Assembly: GCA_019312835.1 (NCBI GenBank)
Contig: JAFDCJ010000341.1
Location: 1-64,000 of the forward strand
From: Deltaproteobacteria bacterium
GTDB taxonomy: Bacteria; Desulfobacterota; Desulfobacteria; Desulfobacterales; JAFDCJ01
Length of the DNA stretch: 64,000 nt
Reading direction: 5' to 3'
Shown here: one piece after another, positions 50,791 to 59,406 of the stretch
How positions within the stretch are numbered: position 1 is the stretch's first letter
Layout: each line of letters opens with the position of its first letter
Program-made: the position numbers and the translations under genes
Notes under the pieces: generated by a model
The model's database searches: none
Seen by the model: the letters and a program-made list of their open reading frames with translations, nothing else
Told to the model about the DNA's origin: nothing

Positions 50791-52041
50791 ATGACAGATG
50801 ATCCCAACCGCAGCAGATTCATTCCCTTTCGCAAAGCAGATATAGTTGCCATGTGCTGCGAAGCGTCCGGATGGACGCCGGGAGAAGCGGATGAATTTCG
50901 AGAGTTCTTTCGCATTCTGGAAGCGCTCTTCCACTTCGAGTATCACCGCAACCTCGAAACCCTCAAAAACTGCTACGCACCCTTTAACCCGGATGCCGAC
51001 ACACGCTTGCTAACCCAATACACGTCCGAACAAAAGCGTCAGCTGCATAAAGAGCTGGTCACCGAATTAACGACTGTGCTGAATGCCGCCAACTTCGAAC
51101 AGATAACCGCCGAAGATCTGGAACAGGCCCTGACCGAAGAATCGTTGTTTAAGATTCGGCTGGAAGTTGATTTTAATGACTTCGATGACGTTATCTTCTT
51201 CCGCCGCGGCGAATCCGTCAAACAAGAGACCCTGGTAACACTATACGGCCTCAGGAAAAAACGCTTCAGGTTCACCAACTATGACCGGGTGGCGGTGTAT
51301 ATAAAATTCAAGGAGCAGCCATACTTCGACGAAAGCAACCGCCGCAGCTTGAATTTTCTGCCCGGATCCACGATTATCAAGCTTTTTAAAAACGTTCCCA
51401 AAGCAGACCTCGAAATGCTGTTCCCCAACAGCAAGGTGCGAATGAAAACCATCGACAAACTGATTATCGGCGTCCCGGCCGCTGTCAGCGGTATTGTCGT
51501 CATCGTGACCAAACTCGGCGCAACCCTGATTTTGATGGCATCGGTGGTTGCGTTCTGGTTGGGATTGAGCAAGGAAGAAACCCAGCTGAATCAAAAACAT
51601 CTTATCGCCCTGGGCGCCGGGCTGGCGACTTTGGGTGGCTTTCTTTTCCGACAAATCAGCAAGTTTAAAAACCGAAAAATTAAGTTTATGAAAGCCCTTT
51701 CCGACAATCTTTATTTCAAAAACCAGGATAACAATGCCGGCGTGTTCTACCATTTGATAGATGCCGCTGAAGAAGAAGAGGTCAAAGAAGCAATCCTGGC
51801 CTACTTCTTCCTGCTGATGGAAAATCAGCCCACGGAAAAAGAGACACTTGACGATCTCATTGAAAAATGGTTTGAAGCCAGGTGGAACTGCAAGATTGAT
51901 TTTGAAATCGATGACGCCTTGAAAAAACTGGAACGTCTTGAACTGGTCACCCGCAACGGCGCCGCCCTGCAATGCTTACCTTTGACAGACGCCAGGCGCC
52001 AGCTGGACCATATCTGGGACAACTATTTCACTTCCAAATGA
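50791..52041 (+). CDS. DUF3754 (TMEM143-like) membrane protein
   Basis: Protein of 416 residues matching DUF3754. Seen: soluble N-terminal part with RLEVDFNDFDDVIFFRRGESVKQ, FRFTNYDRVAVYIKFKEQ and two membrane helices (about 228-265, GVPAAVSGIVVIVTKLGATLILMASVVAFWLG and 275-290), then the conserved KFKNRKIKFMKALSDNLYFKNQDNNAGVFYHLIDAAEEEEVKEAILAYFFL. Function unknown; human TMEM143 is a relative. ATG at 50791 chosen; an in-frame TTG at 50779 is less likely. A HerA-like ATPase gene follows on the same strand. Confidence 0.9.
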   Translation: MTDDPNRSRFIPFRKADIVAMCCEASGWTPGEADEFREFFRILEALFHFEYHRNLETLKNCYAPFNPDADTRLLTQYTSEQKRQLHKELVTELTTVLNAANFEQITAEDLEQALTEESLFKIRLEVDFNDFDDVIFFRRGESVKQETLVTLYGLRKKRFRFTNYDRVAVYIKFKEQPYFDESNRRSLNFLPGSTIIKLFKNVPKADLEMLFPNSKVRMKTIDKLIIGVPAAVSGIVVIVTKLGATLILMASVVAFWLGLSKEETQLNQKHLIALGAGLATLGGFLFRQISKFKNRKIKFMKALSDNLYFKNQDNNAGVFYHLIDAAEEEEVKEAILAYFFLLMENQPTEKETLDDLIEKWFEARWNCKIDFEIDDALKKLERLELVTRNGAALQCLPLTDARRQLDHIWDNYFTSK

Positions 52042-52062
52042 TCCCGGCAACGCCGGGTGTCA

Positions 52063-52160
52063 ATGGTTATTGGTTATTCGTTATTGGGTTGAAAGCATTA
52101 TGTAGCTGCATTATTGCCCGGCCTTGTCCATTAACCGATAACAAATACCGAATAACTTCT
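52063..52160. repeat. Word-type inverted repeat (GGTTATTGGTTATTCG)
   Basis: Left arm GGTTATTGGTTATTCGTTATTGGG from 52065; right arm CATTAACCGATAACAAATACCGAATAAC from about 52130. Same vocabulary as 22836-22977 and 54678-54722. Confidence 0.7.
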
Positions 52161-52202
52161 CATTGAGCGCTTCGTGATCAATGATAGACCGGAGGTTGAC
52201 AA

Positions 52203-54647
52203 ATGAAAGCATACGAAAAACTCGGCGCCTTCTATCTCGGCAAGTCATTTGACATGGCGGCACAACAGCTAAAAGACGAACTGATGCTGTATGATTCCAA
52301 AGATCTCAACACCCATGCCGTAATCATCGGCATGACCGGCAGCGGCAAGACCGGCCTGGGCATCTCCCTGTTAGAAGAAGCACTGATCGACAACATACCG
52401 GTCATCGCCATCGATCCCAAAGGTGATCTTCCCAATTTGCTGCTCACCTTCCCACAGCTGCAGCCCGGCGATTTTCGGCCCTGGATCAACGAGCAGGATG
52501 CGCTGAATGCCGGCCTGACGCCCGACCAGTTCGCCGCCAAACAAGCCGACCTGTGGCGCAAAGGTCTGGCCGGCTGGGACCAGGAGCCCGAGCGCATCGC
52601 CCGGCTGAAGGCCAGTGCCGATTTTGCCGTCTACACACCGGGCAGCAATGCCGGGACCCCGGTGAGCGTGCTGCGGAGTTTTGCCCCTCCCACGGCTGAT
52701 ATCATGGCTGAAAAAGATCTGCTGCGCGACCGCATTCAAAGTACGGTCACGGCTCTATTAGCCCTGCTGGGCATTGAAGCCGATCCCATCACCAGTCGCG
52801 AGCATATCCTGCTGTCAAATATCATCGAATCATCCTGGGCGGCGGGCAAGGCACTGGACCTGGCGGGGATGATCCACGCCATTCAGTCACCACCTTTCGC
52901 GCGCATCGGCATCATGGACCTTGAAGCCTTTTACCCGCCCAACGATCGTTTTCAACTGGCCATGCGCTTGAACAACCTGCTGGCCGCACCGGGGTTCGAA
53001 GCCTGGCTGGAAGGCGAGCCCATCAACATCAATCACCTGATGTACACCGAACAGGGACGCCCCCGGGCCTCCATTTTTTCCATCAGCCATCTTTCCGATA
53101 CAGAGCGGATGTTTTTCGTTTCCGTGCTCCTGAATGAAATCTTGGCCTGGATGCGCTCTCAGCCCGGAACCACCAGCTTAAGGGCCCTGGTGTACATGGA
53201 TGAGATCTTCGGCTATTTCCCTCCGGTGAAAAACCCGCCCTCCAAGGCGCCGCTGCTCACCCTCCTGAAACAGGCCCGCGCGTTCGGTTTAGGGGTGGTG
53301 TTGTCCACCCAGAATCCGGTGGATCTGGATTACAAGGGTCTGTCCAACACGGGAACCTGGTTCATCGGACGACTGCAAACCGACCGCGACAAAGCCAGGG
53401 TGATAGAAGGGTTGGAAGGGGCGGCTGCCGGAACCGGATTTAACAGAAGCAGGATGGAAGAAGTCCTGGCCGGCCTTGGCCAGCGCGTTTTTCTGCTAAA
53501 CAATGTTCATGAAAACGCGCCCGTCGTCTTTCAGACCCGCTGGGTCTTATCCTACCTGCGCGGTCCCATGACCCGCGAACAGATTAAAACCCTGAAGATG
53601 GACAGATCCGCCACCCAAACCCCGGCGACGGTCGCCTCCCCTGCCGCTGCGGCTGCACCCACGGCCCCGGCAAAACCGGCCGCACCGGCCCCAGCGCCGG
53701 CCAGCAAGGCTCCGGTGCTGCCGCCGGGAATCAATGTCTATTATCTGCCGGCCTCAGGTGCCGGCCAGGGGCTGGAATATTTCCCCGCCCTGGCCGGCTG
53801 GATTGATGTGCACTACTCCAGCGCCAAATATAAAGTTTCGGCATCCGAGAAGGTCTCGCTGGCGTCCATGTTCGAGGAGGGCCCGGTCGCAATGGATTGG
53901 GACGCCGCCCGGGAAATTCCGCTGGAGCCTGCCGATCTGGAAACCGAACCCCTGACCGGTGCCAGTTTTGCAGAGCTGCCGGCGGCCGCCCACAAAACCA
54001 ACGCATATGCCAAATGGAACAAGGATCTGCTGCGCTGGGTGCGCCAGAACAGACCCCTGCATCTGTTCCGCTCAAGCCGCTTTAAAATCTCCAGCGAGCC
54101 CCAGGCATCCAGAGGGGACTTTATGGCGCGCCTGTCCCAGGCCGCCCGGGAAAGCCGGGATCTGGAGGTCGAAAAACTGCGCCGCAAATACAGCGCCAAA
54201 TTCAATACCCTTAACGACCGAATGATGCGCGCCGAACAGCGTGTCATGCGGGAAAAGGAGCAATCCCAGTCCAGCAAGGTGCAAACGGCCATTTCGTTCG
54301 GCACCGCCATTCTGGGCGCATTTATGGGGCGCAAAGCCGTCAGTATTGGAACCGCCGGCCGGGTCGGCACCGCCATGCGCTCGGCCAGCCGCATCCGCAA
54401 AGAGTCCATGGATGTCAAGCGCGCCGAGGAGGTCCTCGAGTCCACACGGATTCAGCTTGAAGAACTCGATCAAAGACTGCAGGAAGATATCGCACGGATC
54501 GAGGCCGCATTTGATCCTGAAAACGAAGATATCCAGGAAGTCCTTGTCAAACCCAAAAGCAGCGATATGACCCTGGAATTTTTCGGATTGGTATGGATGC
54601 CCTACCGTCGGGACGTCCAGGGCCGGCTGGCCCCGGACTGGACCTGA
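52203..54647 (+). CDS. HerA/DUF87-like ATPase
   Basis: ATPase of 814 residues, HerA-helicase-like (DUF87). Seen: Walker A GMTGSGKTGLG (about 42-52), Walker B-like AIDPKGDLPN (about 73), VYMDEIFGYFP (about 330), then STQNPVDLDYKGLSNTGTWFIGRL typical of HerA-like ATPases (Arg finger region). A Pro/Ala-rich linker (about 465-510) leads to a C-terminal part with a coiled coil (about 640-740) and a glycine-rich hydrophobic patch. GGAGGTTGAC precedes the ATG. It is likely a DNA- or protein-translocating ATPase; NurA, the usual partner, is not here. Confidence 0.88.
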   Translation: MKAYEKLGAFYLGKSFDMAAQQLKDELMLYDSKDLNTHAVIIGMTGSGKTGLGISLLEEALIDNIPVIAIDPKGDLPNLLLTFPQLQPGDFRPWINEQDALNAGLTPDQFAAKQADLWRKGLAGWDQEPERIARLKASADFAVYTPGSNAGTPVSVLRSFAPPTADIMAEKDLLRDRIQSTVTALLALLGIEADPITSREHILLSNIIESSWAAGKALDLAGMIHAIQSPPFARIGIMDLEAFYPPNDRFQLAMRLNNLLAAPGFEAWLEGEPININHLMYTEQGRPRASIFSISHLSDTERMFFVSVLLNEILAWMRSQPGTTSLRALVYMDEIFGYFPPVKNPPSKAPLLTLLKQARAFGLGVVLSTQNPVDLDYKGLSNTGTWFIGRLQTDRDKARVIEGLEGAAAGTGFNRSRMEEVLAGLGQRVFLLNNVHENAPVVFQTRWVLSYLRGPMTREQIKTLKMDRSATQTPATVASPAAAAAPTAPAKPAAPAPAPASKAPVLPPGINVYYLPASGAGQGLEYFPALAGWIDVHYSSAKYKVSASEKVSLASMFEEGPVAMDWDAAREIPLEPADLETEPLTGASFAELPAAAHKTNAYAKWNKDLLRWVRQNRPLHLFRSSRFKISSEPQASRGDFMARLSQAARESRDLEVEKLRRKYSAKFNTLNDRMMRAEQRVMREKEQSQSSKVQTAISFGTAILGAFMGRKAVSIGTAGRVGTAMRSASRIRKESMDVKRAEEVLESTRIQLEELDQRLQEDIARIEAAFDPENEDIQEVLVKPKSSDMTLEFFGLVWMPYRRDVQGRLAPDWT

Positions 54648-54677
54648 TTCCCCTTGAGCCTTGAACGCTCAGGGGAG

Positions 54678-54722
54678 GTTATTGGTTATTCGTTAATGGT
54701 TATTAGCGTCAGTTATTCGAAC
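54678..54722. repeat. Word-type tandem (GGTTATTGGTTATTCG)
   Basis: GGTTATTGGTTATTCGTTAATGGTTATT at 54678, then CAGTTATTCG. Half of an inverted repeat of the same family as 52063-52160; no matching right arm was found. Confidence 0.55.
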
Positions 54723-54795
54723 AAGGCTCAAACATTAATTGATTTCAGCGTTCTGCACAAACTTATGAACGGATTTAAATAAAACAGGGGGCTTT

Positions 54796-55983
54796 GTGAG
54801 GAAACTTAAAATAGCGGTAATCATAGTGCTGCTCGTCGCTTTAACGGGCGTCGGCGTATTTTTAATTGTCGGGCCGGGAATGATCGAAAAATCCATGAAT
54901 AAAGTCGTGGCGCACCCGCCCTATGACATCAGCCCAGACGCCCGGAAAAAACATGACGGACTGATTATCATGGACTGGCACAGCGATTCTTTGCTCTGGA
55001 ACCGCAACCTTCTGAAACGCGCCGATTACGGTCACATGGATATTCCCCGGCTCGCCGAAGGCAATATCGCCATACAGATGTTTACCGTGGTCACCAAATC
55101 CCCCAAGGGGCAGAACTATGAATCCAACAGCGCTGACTCGGACCGGATTACATCACTGGCAATCGCCCAATTATGGCCACCGGCCACCTGGTCAAGTCTT
55201 TACGAGCGTGCCCTTCATCAATCCCGCCGTCTGCACAGTTTTGCTTCCCAGGCCCCGGAGCGCCTAAAAATTATTCGGACGCAAAATGATTTCATCACCG
55301 CACTCCAGATGCGTTCAAAAACGAATTCAAACGGATCCGATAAATTAGTTCTCGGACTTTTGGGAATCGAAGGCTGCCATTGCCTGGAAGGCAAACTGGA
55401 AAATGTACAAGGGCTTTACGATGCCGGCTATCGCATGATCAGCCTGCATCATTTTTTTGACAACGAACTCGGCGGCTCCCTGCACGGCATCAGCCACGAC
55501 GGATTAAACGAATTCGGCCGGCAGGTGGTGCGCCAGCTGGAAAGGCACGAGATTATCATCGATGTCGCGCATTCCGCACCGGAAGTGGTCGATGATGTGC
55601 TGGAAATTGCCGAGCGCCCGGTGGTTGTTTCCCACACCGGTGTGCATGGCGCCTGCCGGAGCAAACGCAATCTTAGCGATGAACAGATGCAGCGGATTGC
55701 CGCCAAAGGCGGCCTTATCTGTATCGGTTACTGGAAGGGCGCGGTTTGCGATATCCGCCCGGAGAGAATCGTCAAAACACTGCGCTATGCCATCGCTCTG
55801 GTTGGCGAAGATCACGTTGCCCTGGGTTCGGATTTTGACGGCTCGACCACGACCGCGTTTGACACCTCCGAACTGGCCGTTTTAACCCAAGAAATGATGG
55901 ATGATGGTTTCTCCGACAGCCAGATTGCGAAGGTGATGGGGGGCAATTCGGTAAGGTTTCTGAGCTCCTACCTGCCAAACTGA
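54796..55983 (+). CDS. Membrane dipeptidase, M19 family
   Basis: Zinc dipeptidase of 395 residues, renal dipeptidase type (M19). Seen: N-terminal signal anchor (IAVIIVLLVALTGVGVFLIVG), DWHSDSLLWNR (metal ligands HxD, about 58-60), GIEGCHCLEGK (about 195), ISLHHFFDNELGGS, DVAHSAP (His, about 258), VSHTGVHGACRSKRNLSD (His, about 280) and GSDFDGSTTT (Asp about 335), all typical. The start is GTG at 54796, near GGGGGC. The family hydrolyses dipeptides, beta-lactams and some D-amino acid peptides. Single gene, exported side. Confidence 0.93.
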   Translation: MRKLKIAVIIVLLVALTGVGVFLIVGPGMIEKSMNKVVAHPPYDISPDARKKHDGLIIMDWHSDSLLWNRNLLKRADYGHMDIPRLAEGNIAIQMFTVVTKSPKGQNYESNSADSDRITSLAIAQLWPPATWSSLYERALHQSRRLHSFASQAPERLKIIRTQNDFITALQMRSKTNSNGSDKLVLGLLGIEGCHCLEGKLENVQGLYDAGYRMISLHHFFDNELGGSLHGISHDGLNEFGRQVVRQLERHEIIIDVAHSAPEVVDDVLEIAERPVVVSHTGVHGACRSKRNLSDEQMQRIAAKGGLICIGYWKGAVCDIRPERIVKTLRYAIALVGEDHVALGSDFDGSTTTAFDTSELAVLTQEMMDDGFSDSQIAKVMGGNSVRFLSSYLPN

Positions 55984-56003
55984 TCTTCTCCCATGATCCG
56001 ACT

Positions 56004-56972
56004 TTAGATCACCACCTTTCCTTTTTTCAGAATGACGTTGCCGTCCAGTTCGATGGTAGCCTCATACATCAGCAGGTCGTAATGGATAGCAGCCTTGACG
56101 TGGCCTCCCAGGGTAATGTTGGTGCCGATACCGATATGCACGCTGCCGTAAACGCCCTCGTCTTCGAGCATGATGCCCTGCATAATGCACTTCGGGTTGA
56201 GCCCCACGCCCAGTTCGGCCACGTTGTAGACCTGGGGATCGTTGCGGCTGGCGAGATCGTCCGCCAGTAATTTGGCCTGGTGACCACCCTGGATAGCGGT
56301 GATCATGCCTTTTCCCACGGTGGCGGTTACCGGTTCCGTCAGAACACCGATATCGAGGTAGGGGATGCTGGCGTCGGCGACAATGATCCCTTCGGCGCTG
56401 CCTTCGATCGGCGAAAAATTAGCCTCGACGTTGGGTGCCGGCGACATCTGACCCGGTTCGACAATGCAATACAGGGCATTGCCCGGACGCCCCTCTTTGC
56501 GCATCGTCAAACGGGTGCCGCCCGTACTGGTCAGCACCGCTCCGCTGCTCTTCTCAAAGGCTTCGGCAAATTTGATGCACATGTCCTTGGTTTCGTAAAA
56601 ATCGGCCTCCAGGCCTCCCTTGATGAGCATGTGTTCGCGGTAGTCCGTCAGGGCGATAATCCGACTGCCGGCCTCGCAGGCTTCTTTTACAGCCCGGGTG
56701 TGGGTGATGGAATAGGTGACCGGGGTGAAGATGACATCGGCGTTTTTCATTGCGGCTGCAATGGGCGGCGGCGGTTCCTGGCCGTGACCGCTGCGCGGCA
56801 AAATCGTTCCGATCGAGACCTCTGCTCCGGCACGGTAAGCTGCCGCCGCCACGGCCTCGGCGATCGTCATCATCATAAAATCCGTCACGATTAAAACATT
56901 TTCACCGCGTTTAACGCCGGCGCAAACTTCTACCAGGGTTGTGGCACCTTTACTCATCAGTATGTTTTTCAT
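56004..56972 (-). CDS. M29-type aminopeptidase-like protein
   Basis: Protein of 322 residues similar to thermophilic aminopeptidase T/leucyl aminopeptidase (M29). Seen: NILMSKGATTLVEVCAGVKRGENVLIVTD, FTPVTYSITHTRAVKEACEAGSR (about 85-105), GVGLNPKCIMQGIMLEDEGVYGSVHIGIGTNITLGGHVKAAIHYDLL (about 255-300) with the metal-ligand Glu and His. The related 2,5-dihydroxypyridine dioxygenase family (NicX) shares this fold, so peptidase activity is not certain. Start at 56972 is set by AAGGAGAATAT; promoter at 57031-57059. Divergent from the aminotransferase gene. Confidence 0.85.
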   Translation of the reverse strand: MKNILMSKGATTLVEVCAGVKRGENVLIVTDFMMMTIAEAVAAAAYRAGAEVSIGTILPRSGHGQEPPPPIAAAMKNADVIFTPVTYSITHTRAVKEACEAGSRIIALTDYREHMLIKGGLEADFYETKDMCIKFAEAFEKSSGAVLTSTGGTRLTMRKEGRPGNALYCIVEPGQMSPAPNVEANFSPIEGSAEGIIVADASIPYLDIGVLTEPVTATVGKGMITAIQGGHQAKLLADDLASRNDPQVYNVAELGVGLNPKCIMQGIMLEDEGVYGSVHIGIGTNITLGGHVKAAIHYDLLMYEATIELDGNVILKKGKVVI

Positions 56973-57030
56973 ATATTCTCCTTGAAATAGAGATTGCGGA
57001 TTCATCTTCAGGGGTAATTGAGGTTGTGTT

Positions 57031-57059
57031 TTTATAAAGACTTATATACAAGTTGTCAA
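57031..57059 (-). promoter_or_regulatory. Sigma-70-type promoter for the aminopeptidase gene
   Basis: Minus-strand TTGACA (57054-57059) and TATAAA (57031-57036), 17-bp spacer. About 50 bp to the start codon at 56972. It lies between the divergent genes. Confidence 0.8.
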
Positions 57060-57103
57060 CCTGCTGGCATCCGATAATTTTACGTATTTGGGGAGAAAAA
57101 TCA

Positions 57104-58264
57104 ATGAAACCATCCGGCAATCCACTGCTGTTTACACCCGGCCCGGTGAGCGTGTCACCCAGGGCTCTGGCGGCCGGCAGCCGCCCGATGATCCATCACC
57201 GCACCCCCGAGTTTCATGCCCTTTTGGAAAACGTGGTCGAGAAAATGAAGCGTTTGTTCGGCACCACCAGTGATGTGCTGCTGGTGCACACCACCGGCAG
57301 GGGCTCCATGGAGGGCGCGCTGCGCAATTTGTTTTCTCCGGGCGAAAAGCTATTGTGCATCTGCAATGGGTTATTCGGCCACATGTATGCCGAAATTGCC
57401 GAGGCCTGTGACCTGGAAGTCCAGAAGATATTCACCGATTGGCTGGGTCCGGTGATAACCGATCAAATAGATACCGTACTCGGCCAGGACCCGAGCATAA
57501 AGGGCGTAACCGTCATCCATTCCGACACGTCAACCGCGGTGATCAACTCCGTTGCTGAAATCGGAGATATCGTCCGACGCCATGACCGCCTGCTGGTGGT
57601 CGATTGCATCAGCTCACTGGGGGCCATCGAGTTCAAGTTCGATGACTGGAAGGTCGATGCCGCCATTACCGCCTCCCAGAAAGGACTCATGTCGCCGACC
57701 GGCATCAGTTTTGTCGCTGTCAGCCAAAGGGCCTGGGCTGCGGCCGAGAAGGCTGCCAAACCCGGCTATTATGTCGACTTCAAAAATATTAAAAAATTCT
57801 ATGATGAAAAACGTGAAACCCCCGGATCGACACCGGTTTCTCTGGTTGCATCCGTCAACGAGGCGCTGGAAATGCTTTTCGAAGAAGGTCTGCCCAATGT
57901 TTACCGGCGCCACCGGATCCTTGCTACCGCCATTCAACACAGCGCGCAGGCCATGGGGCTGACCCTGTTGCCCCGGGGTGATGTCGTCCGCTCCCATAGC
58001 GTCACCCTGGTCCAGGCACCGGAGGGCGTCGCACCGGCTGCCATCCGGCAGATGGCCAGAGAAAAATACGGCCTTTTGATCGCCTCCGGCCTGGGTGATT
58101 TTAAAGAGACAGCCCTGCGGATCGGACATCTGGGCATGATCACCACCCGCGAAGCCTTGCTGATGGTCGCAGCCTTGGAACTCATCCTTTTCGAGCTGGG
58201 AGTGGTGAAAAAGCCGGGCAGCGGTCTGGCAGCCTTCCACGCCTGCCTGGCTAACGCCGGGTAA
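57104..58264 (+). CDS. Class V aminotransferase (alanine-glyoxylate / serine-pyruvate type)
   Basis: PLP-dependent aminotransferase of 386 residues. Seen: NPLLFTPGPVSVSPRAL, MIHHRTPEFHALLENVVEKMKRLFGT (family N-terminus), VIHSDTSTAVINSVAEIGDIV, VVDCISSLGAIEFKFDDWKVD (about 180-200), and the PLP lysine in AITASQKGLMSPTG (Lys about 207). The start at 57104 follows GGGAG; a longer reading to 57053 has no good signal. It likely handles glyoxylate, serine, alanine or an analogue. It is divergent from the aminopeptidase and just upstream of a convergent RraA-family aldolase. Confidence 0.9.
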   Translation: MKPSGNPLLFTPGPVSVSPRALAAGSRPMIHHRTPEFHALLENVVEKMKRLFGTTSDVLLVHTTGRGSMEGALRNLFSPGEKLLCICNGLFGHMYAEIAEACDLEVQKIFTDWLGPVITDQIDTVLGQDPSIKGVTVIHSDTSTAVINSVAEIGDIVRRHDRLLVVDCISSLGAIEFKFDDWKVDAAITASQKGLMSPTGISFVAVSQRAWAAAEKAAKPGYYVDFKNIKKFYDEKRETPGSTPVSLVASVNEALEMLFEEGLPNVYRRHRILATAIQHSAQAMGLTLLPRGDVVRSHSVTLVQAPEGVAPAAIRQMAREKYGLLIASGLGDFKETALRIGHLGMITTREALLMVAALELILFELGVVKKPGSGLAAFHACLANAG

Positions 58265-58285
58265 ACCCGGCGTTTTAGTTTTGAA
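58253..58285 (+). terminator. Terminator hairpin containing the stop codon
   Basis: AACGCCGGG (58253-58261), loop TAAA, CCCGGCGTT (58266-58274) then TTTAGTTTT. The aminotransferase stop TAA (58262-58264) lies in the loop. A second, weaker inverted repeat AGTTTTGAATT/AATTCAAAACT follows at 58277-58301. Confidence 0.8.
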
Positions 58286-58299
58286 TTAAAAATTCAAAA

Positions 58300-59004
58300 C
58301 TACCCCAACCCCTTCTGCTTCAACATCTCATCCAGGCCCGGAAAGGAGGTCACACCGTCTATAATCTCAGCCAGTCTTTTTTCTTCTCCGACGATGACCG
58401 CTTTAACCTTATCGACCGTGCCGGCCGCATGCGCCTGGGGCACCACCACCACCCCGTCATCATCGGCGACGATCATATCACCGGGATGTATGAGCTGTCC
58501 CCCGCACTGGATCGGAAAATTGATTTCACCCGGGCCATTTTTCATGGGACCGTTGGGATTAATGCCGGCTGCAAACACGGGGAACCCGGATGCTCTGATC
58601 TCGGCCGCATCCCGAATGCAGCCGTCTACGACCATGCCGGCCAGCCCCAGTTTGATCGCGGTGGATACCATCAAAAAACCCAGCAAGGCCCAGGCGTGAT
58701 CCCCGCCGCCGTCAATCACCAAGACGTCACCGGGTTTTACCAGGGTCAGGGCTTTATGAATCATTAAATTATCACTGGGTGGGACCTTAACGGTCAAGGC
58801 CGGCCCCACGACTTTCATCCCTTGCGATAGTCCCTTGATCCGCGAATCCATGGCGGCCATCCTGCCCAGGCAGTCCCCCACATTGCCGGTCAGACAGCCG
58901 GTCTGATCCATAAGGACCTTATACGCATCAATCAAATCTGAACCGGGACGCTTGAAATCGGTTCGATAACGAAATCCAGGTTTTCCTATTTCCTCGATAC
59001 CCAT
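58300..59004 (-). CDS. RraA-fold aldolase (HMG/CHA-type)
   Basis: Protein of 234 residues in the RraA/4-hydroxy-4-methyl-2-oxoglutarate aldolase superfamily. Seen: GDCLGRMAAMDSRIKGLSQGMKVVGPALTVKVPPSDNLMIHKAL, GDHAWALLGFLMVSTAIKLGLAGMVVDGCIRDAAEIRASGFPVFAAG (metal and catalytic Asp/Arg region, about 95-145). The family either cleaves 4-carboxy-4-hydroxy-2-oxoadipate-type acids or, in RraA itself, binds RNase E. The extra length and catalytic Arg-Asp pair favour the aldolase. Start at 59004 follows AAGGAAAA. Confidence 0.88.
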   Translation of the reverse strand: MGIEEIGKPGFRYRTDFKRPGSDLIDAYKVLMDQTGCLTGNVGDCLGRMAAMDSRIKGLSQGMKVVGPALTVKVPPSDNLMIHKALTLVKPGDVLVIDGGGDHAWALLGFLMVSTAIKLGLAGMVVDGCIRDAAEIRASGFPVFAAGINPNGPMKNGPGEINFPIQCGGQLIHPGDMIVADDDGVVVVPQAHAAGTVDKVKAVIVGEEKRLAEIIDGVTSFPGLDEMLKQKGLG

Positions 59005-59406
59005 TCTAATTTTCCTTATTGCTGAATGATAGGTGTGTGGCAAAGACAGCAGGCCCAATTCTTGCGATTGGCTGGCAAGTATGCATCATTAAATGGGAGG
59101 ACTCACCGGCCCCCGCATTACCATAGTTGTAATGACCAGAGCAACAAAAAACAGGATCAGCGGCACCATTATCACTGCAAGCAGCAGCGGGGCCAGGCGA
59201 CGGGCACCACATCACAATTCCCTGATGTGGGGCTTCTATGGCGCGCTGAATAAAAGCAGGCTTGCAAAGATAATAACGCTGGGCTATGAGGGATGTCTCG
59301 GTCACCAATATCAGGATAACGGTGAGGGCTTAGGCCGTGCCCTTATGCGCATTGCCCCTATCTGGAAACCGGGGAAAAATCCATTGCCCTATAATTAAGG
59401 ATAAAT
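59005..59406. other. Intergenic stretch between aldolase and MFS genes
   Basis: About 400 bp between divergent genes. It contains frames on both strands without ribosome-binding sites; one minus-strand run from about 59098 codes for a hydrophobic stretch (see rejected). AAGGATAAAT before the MFS ATG is at its end. Confidence 0.4.

Noticed and set aside
59098..59215. Minus-strand run reading PLLLAVIMVPLILFFVALVITTMVMRG, as if a small membrane protein
   Set aside because: It has no ribosome-binding site, is cut by TGA just before the hydrophobic part, and hydrophobic runs are common by chance in GC-poor third-position frames.
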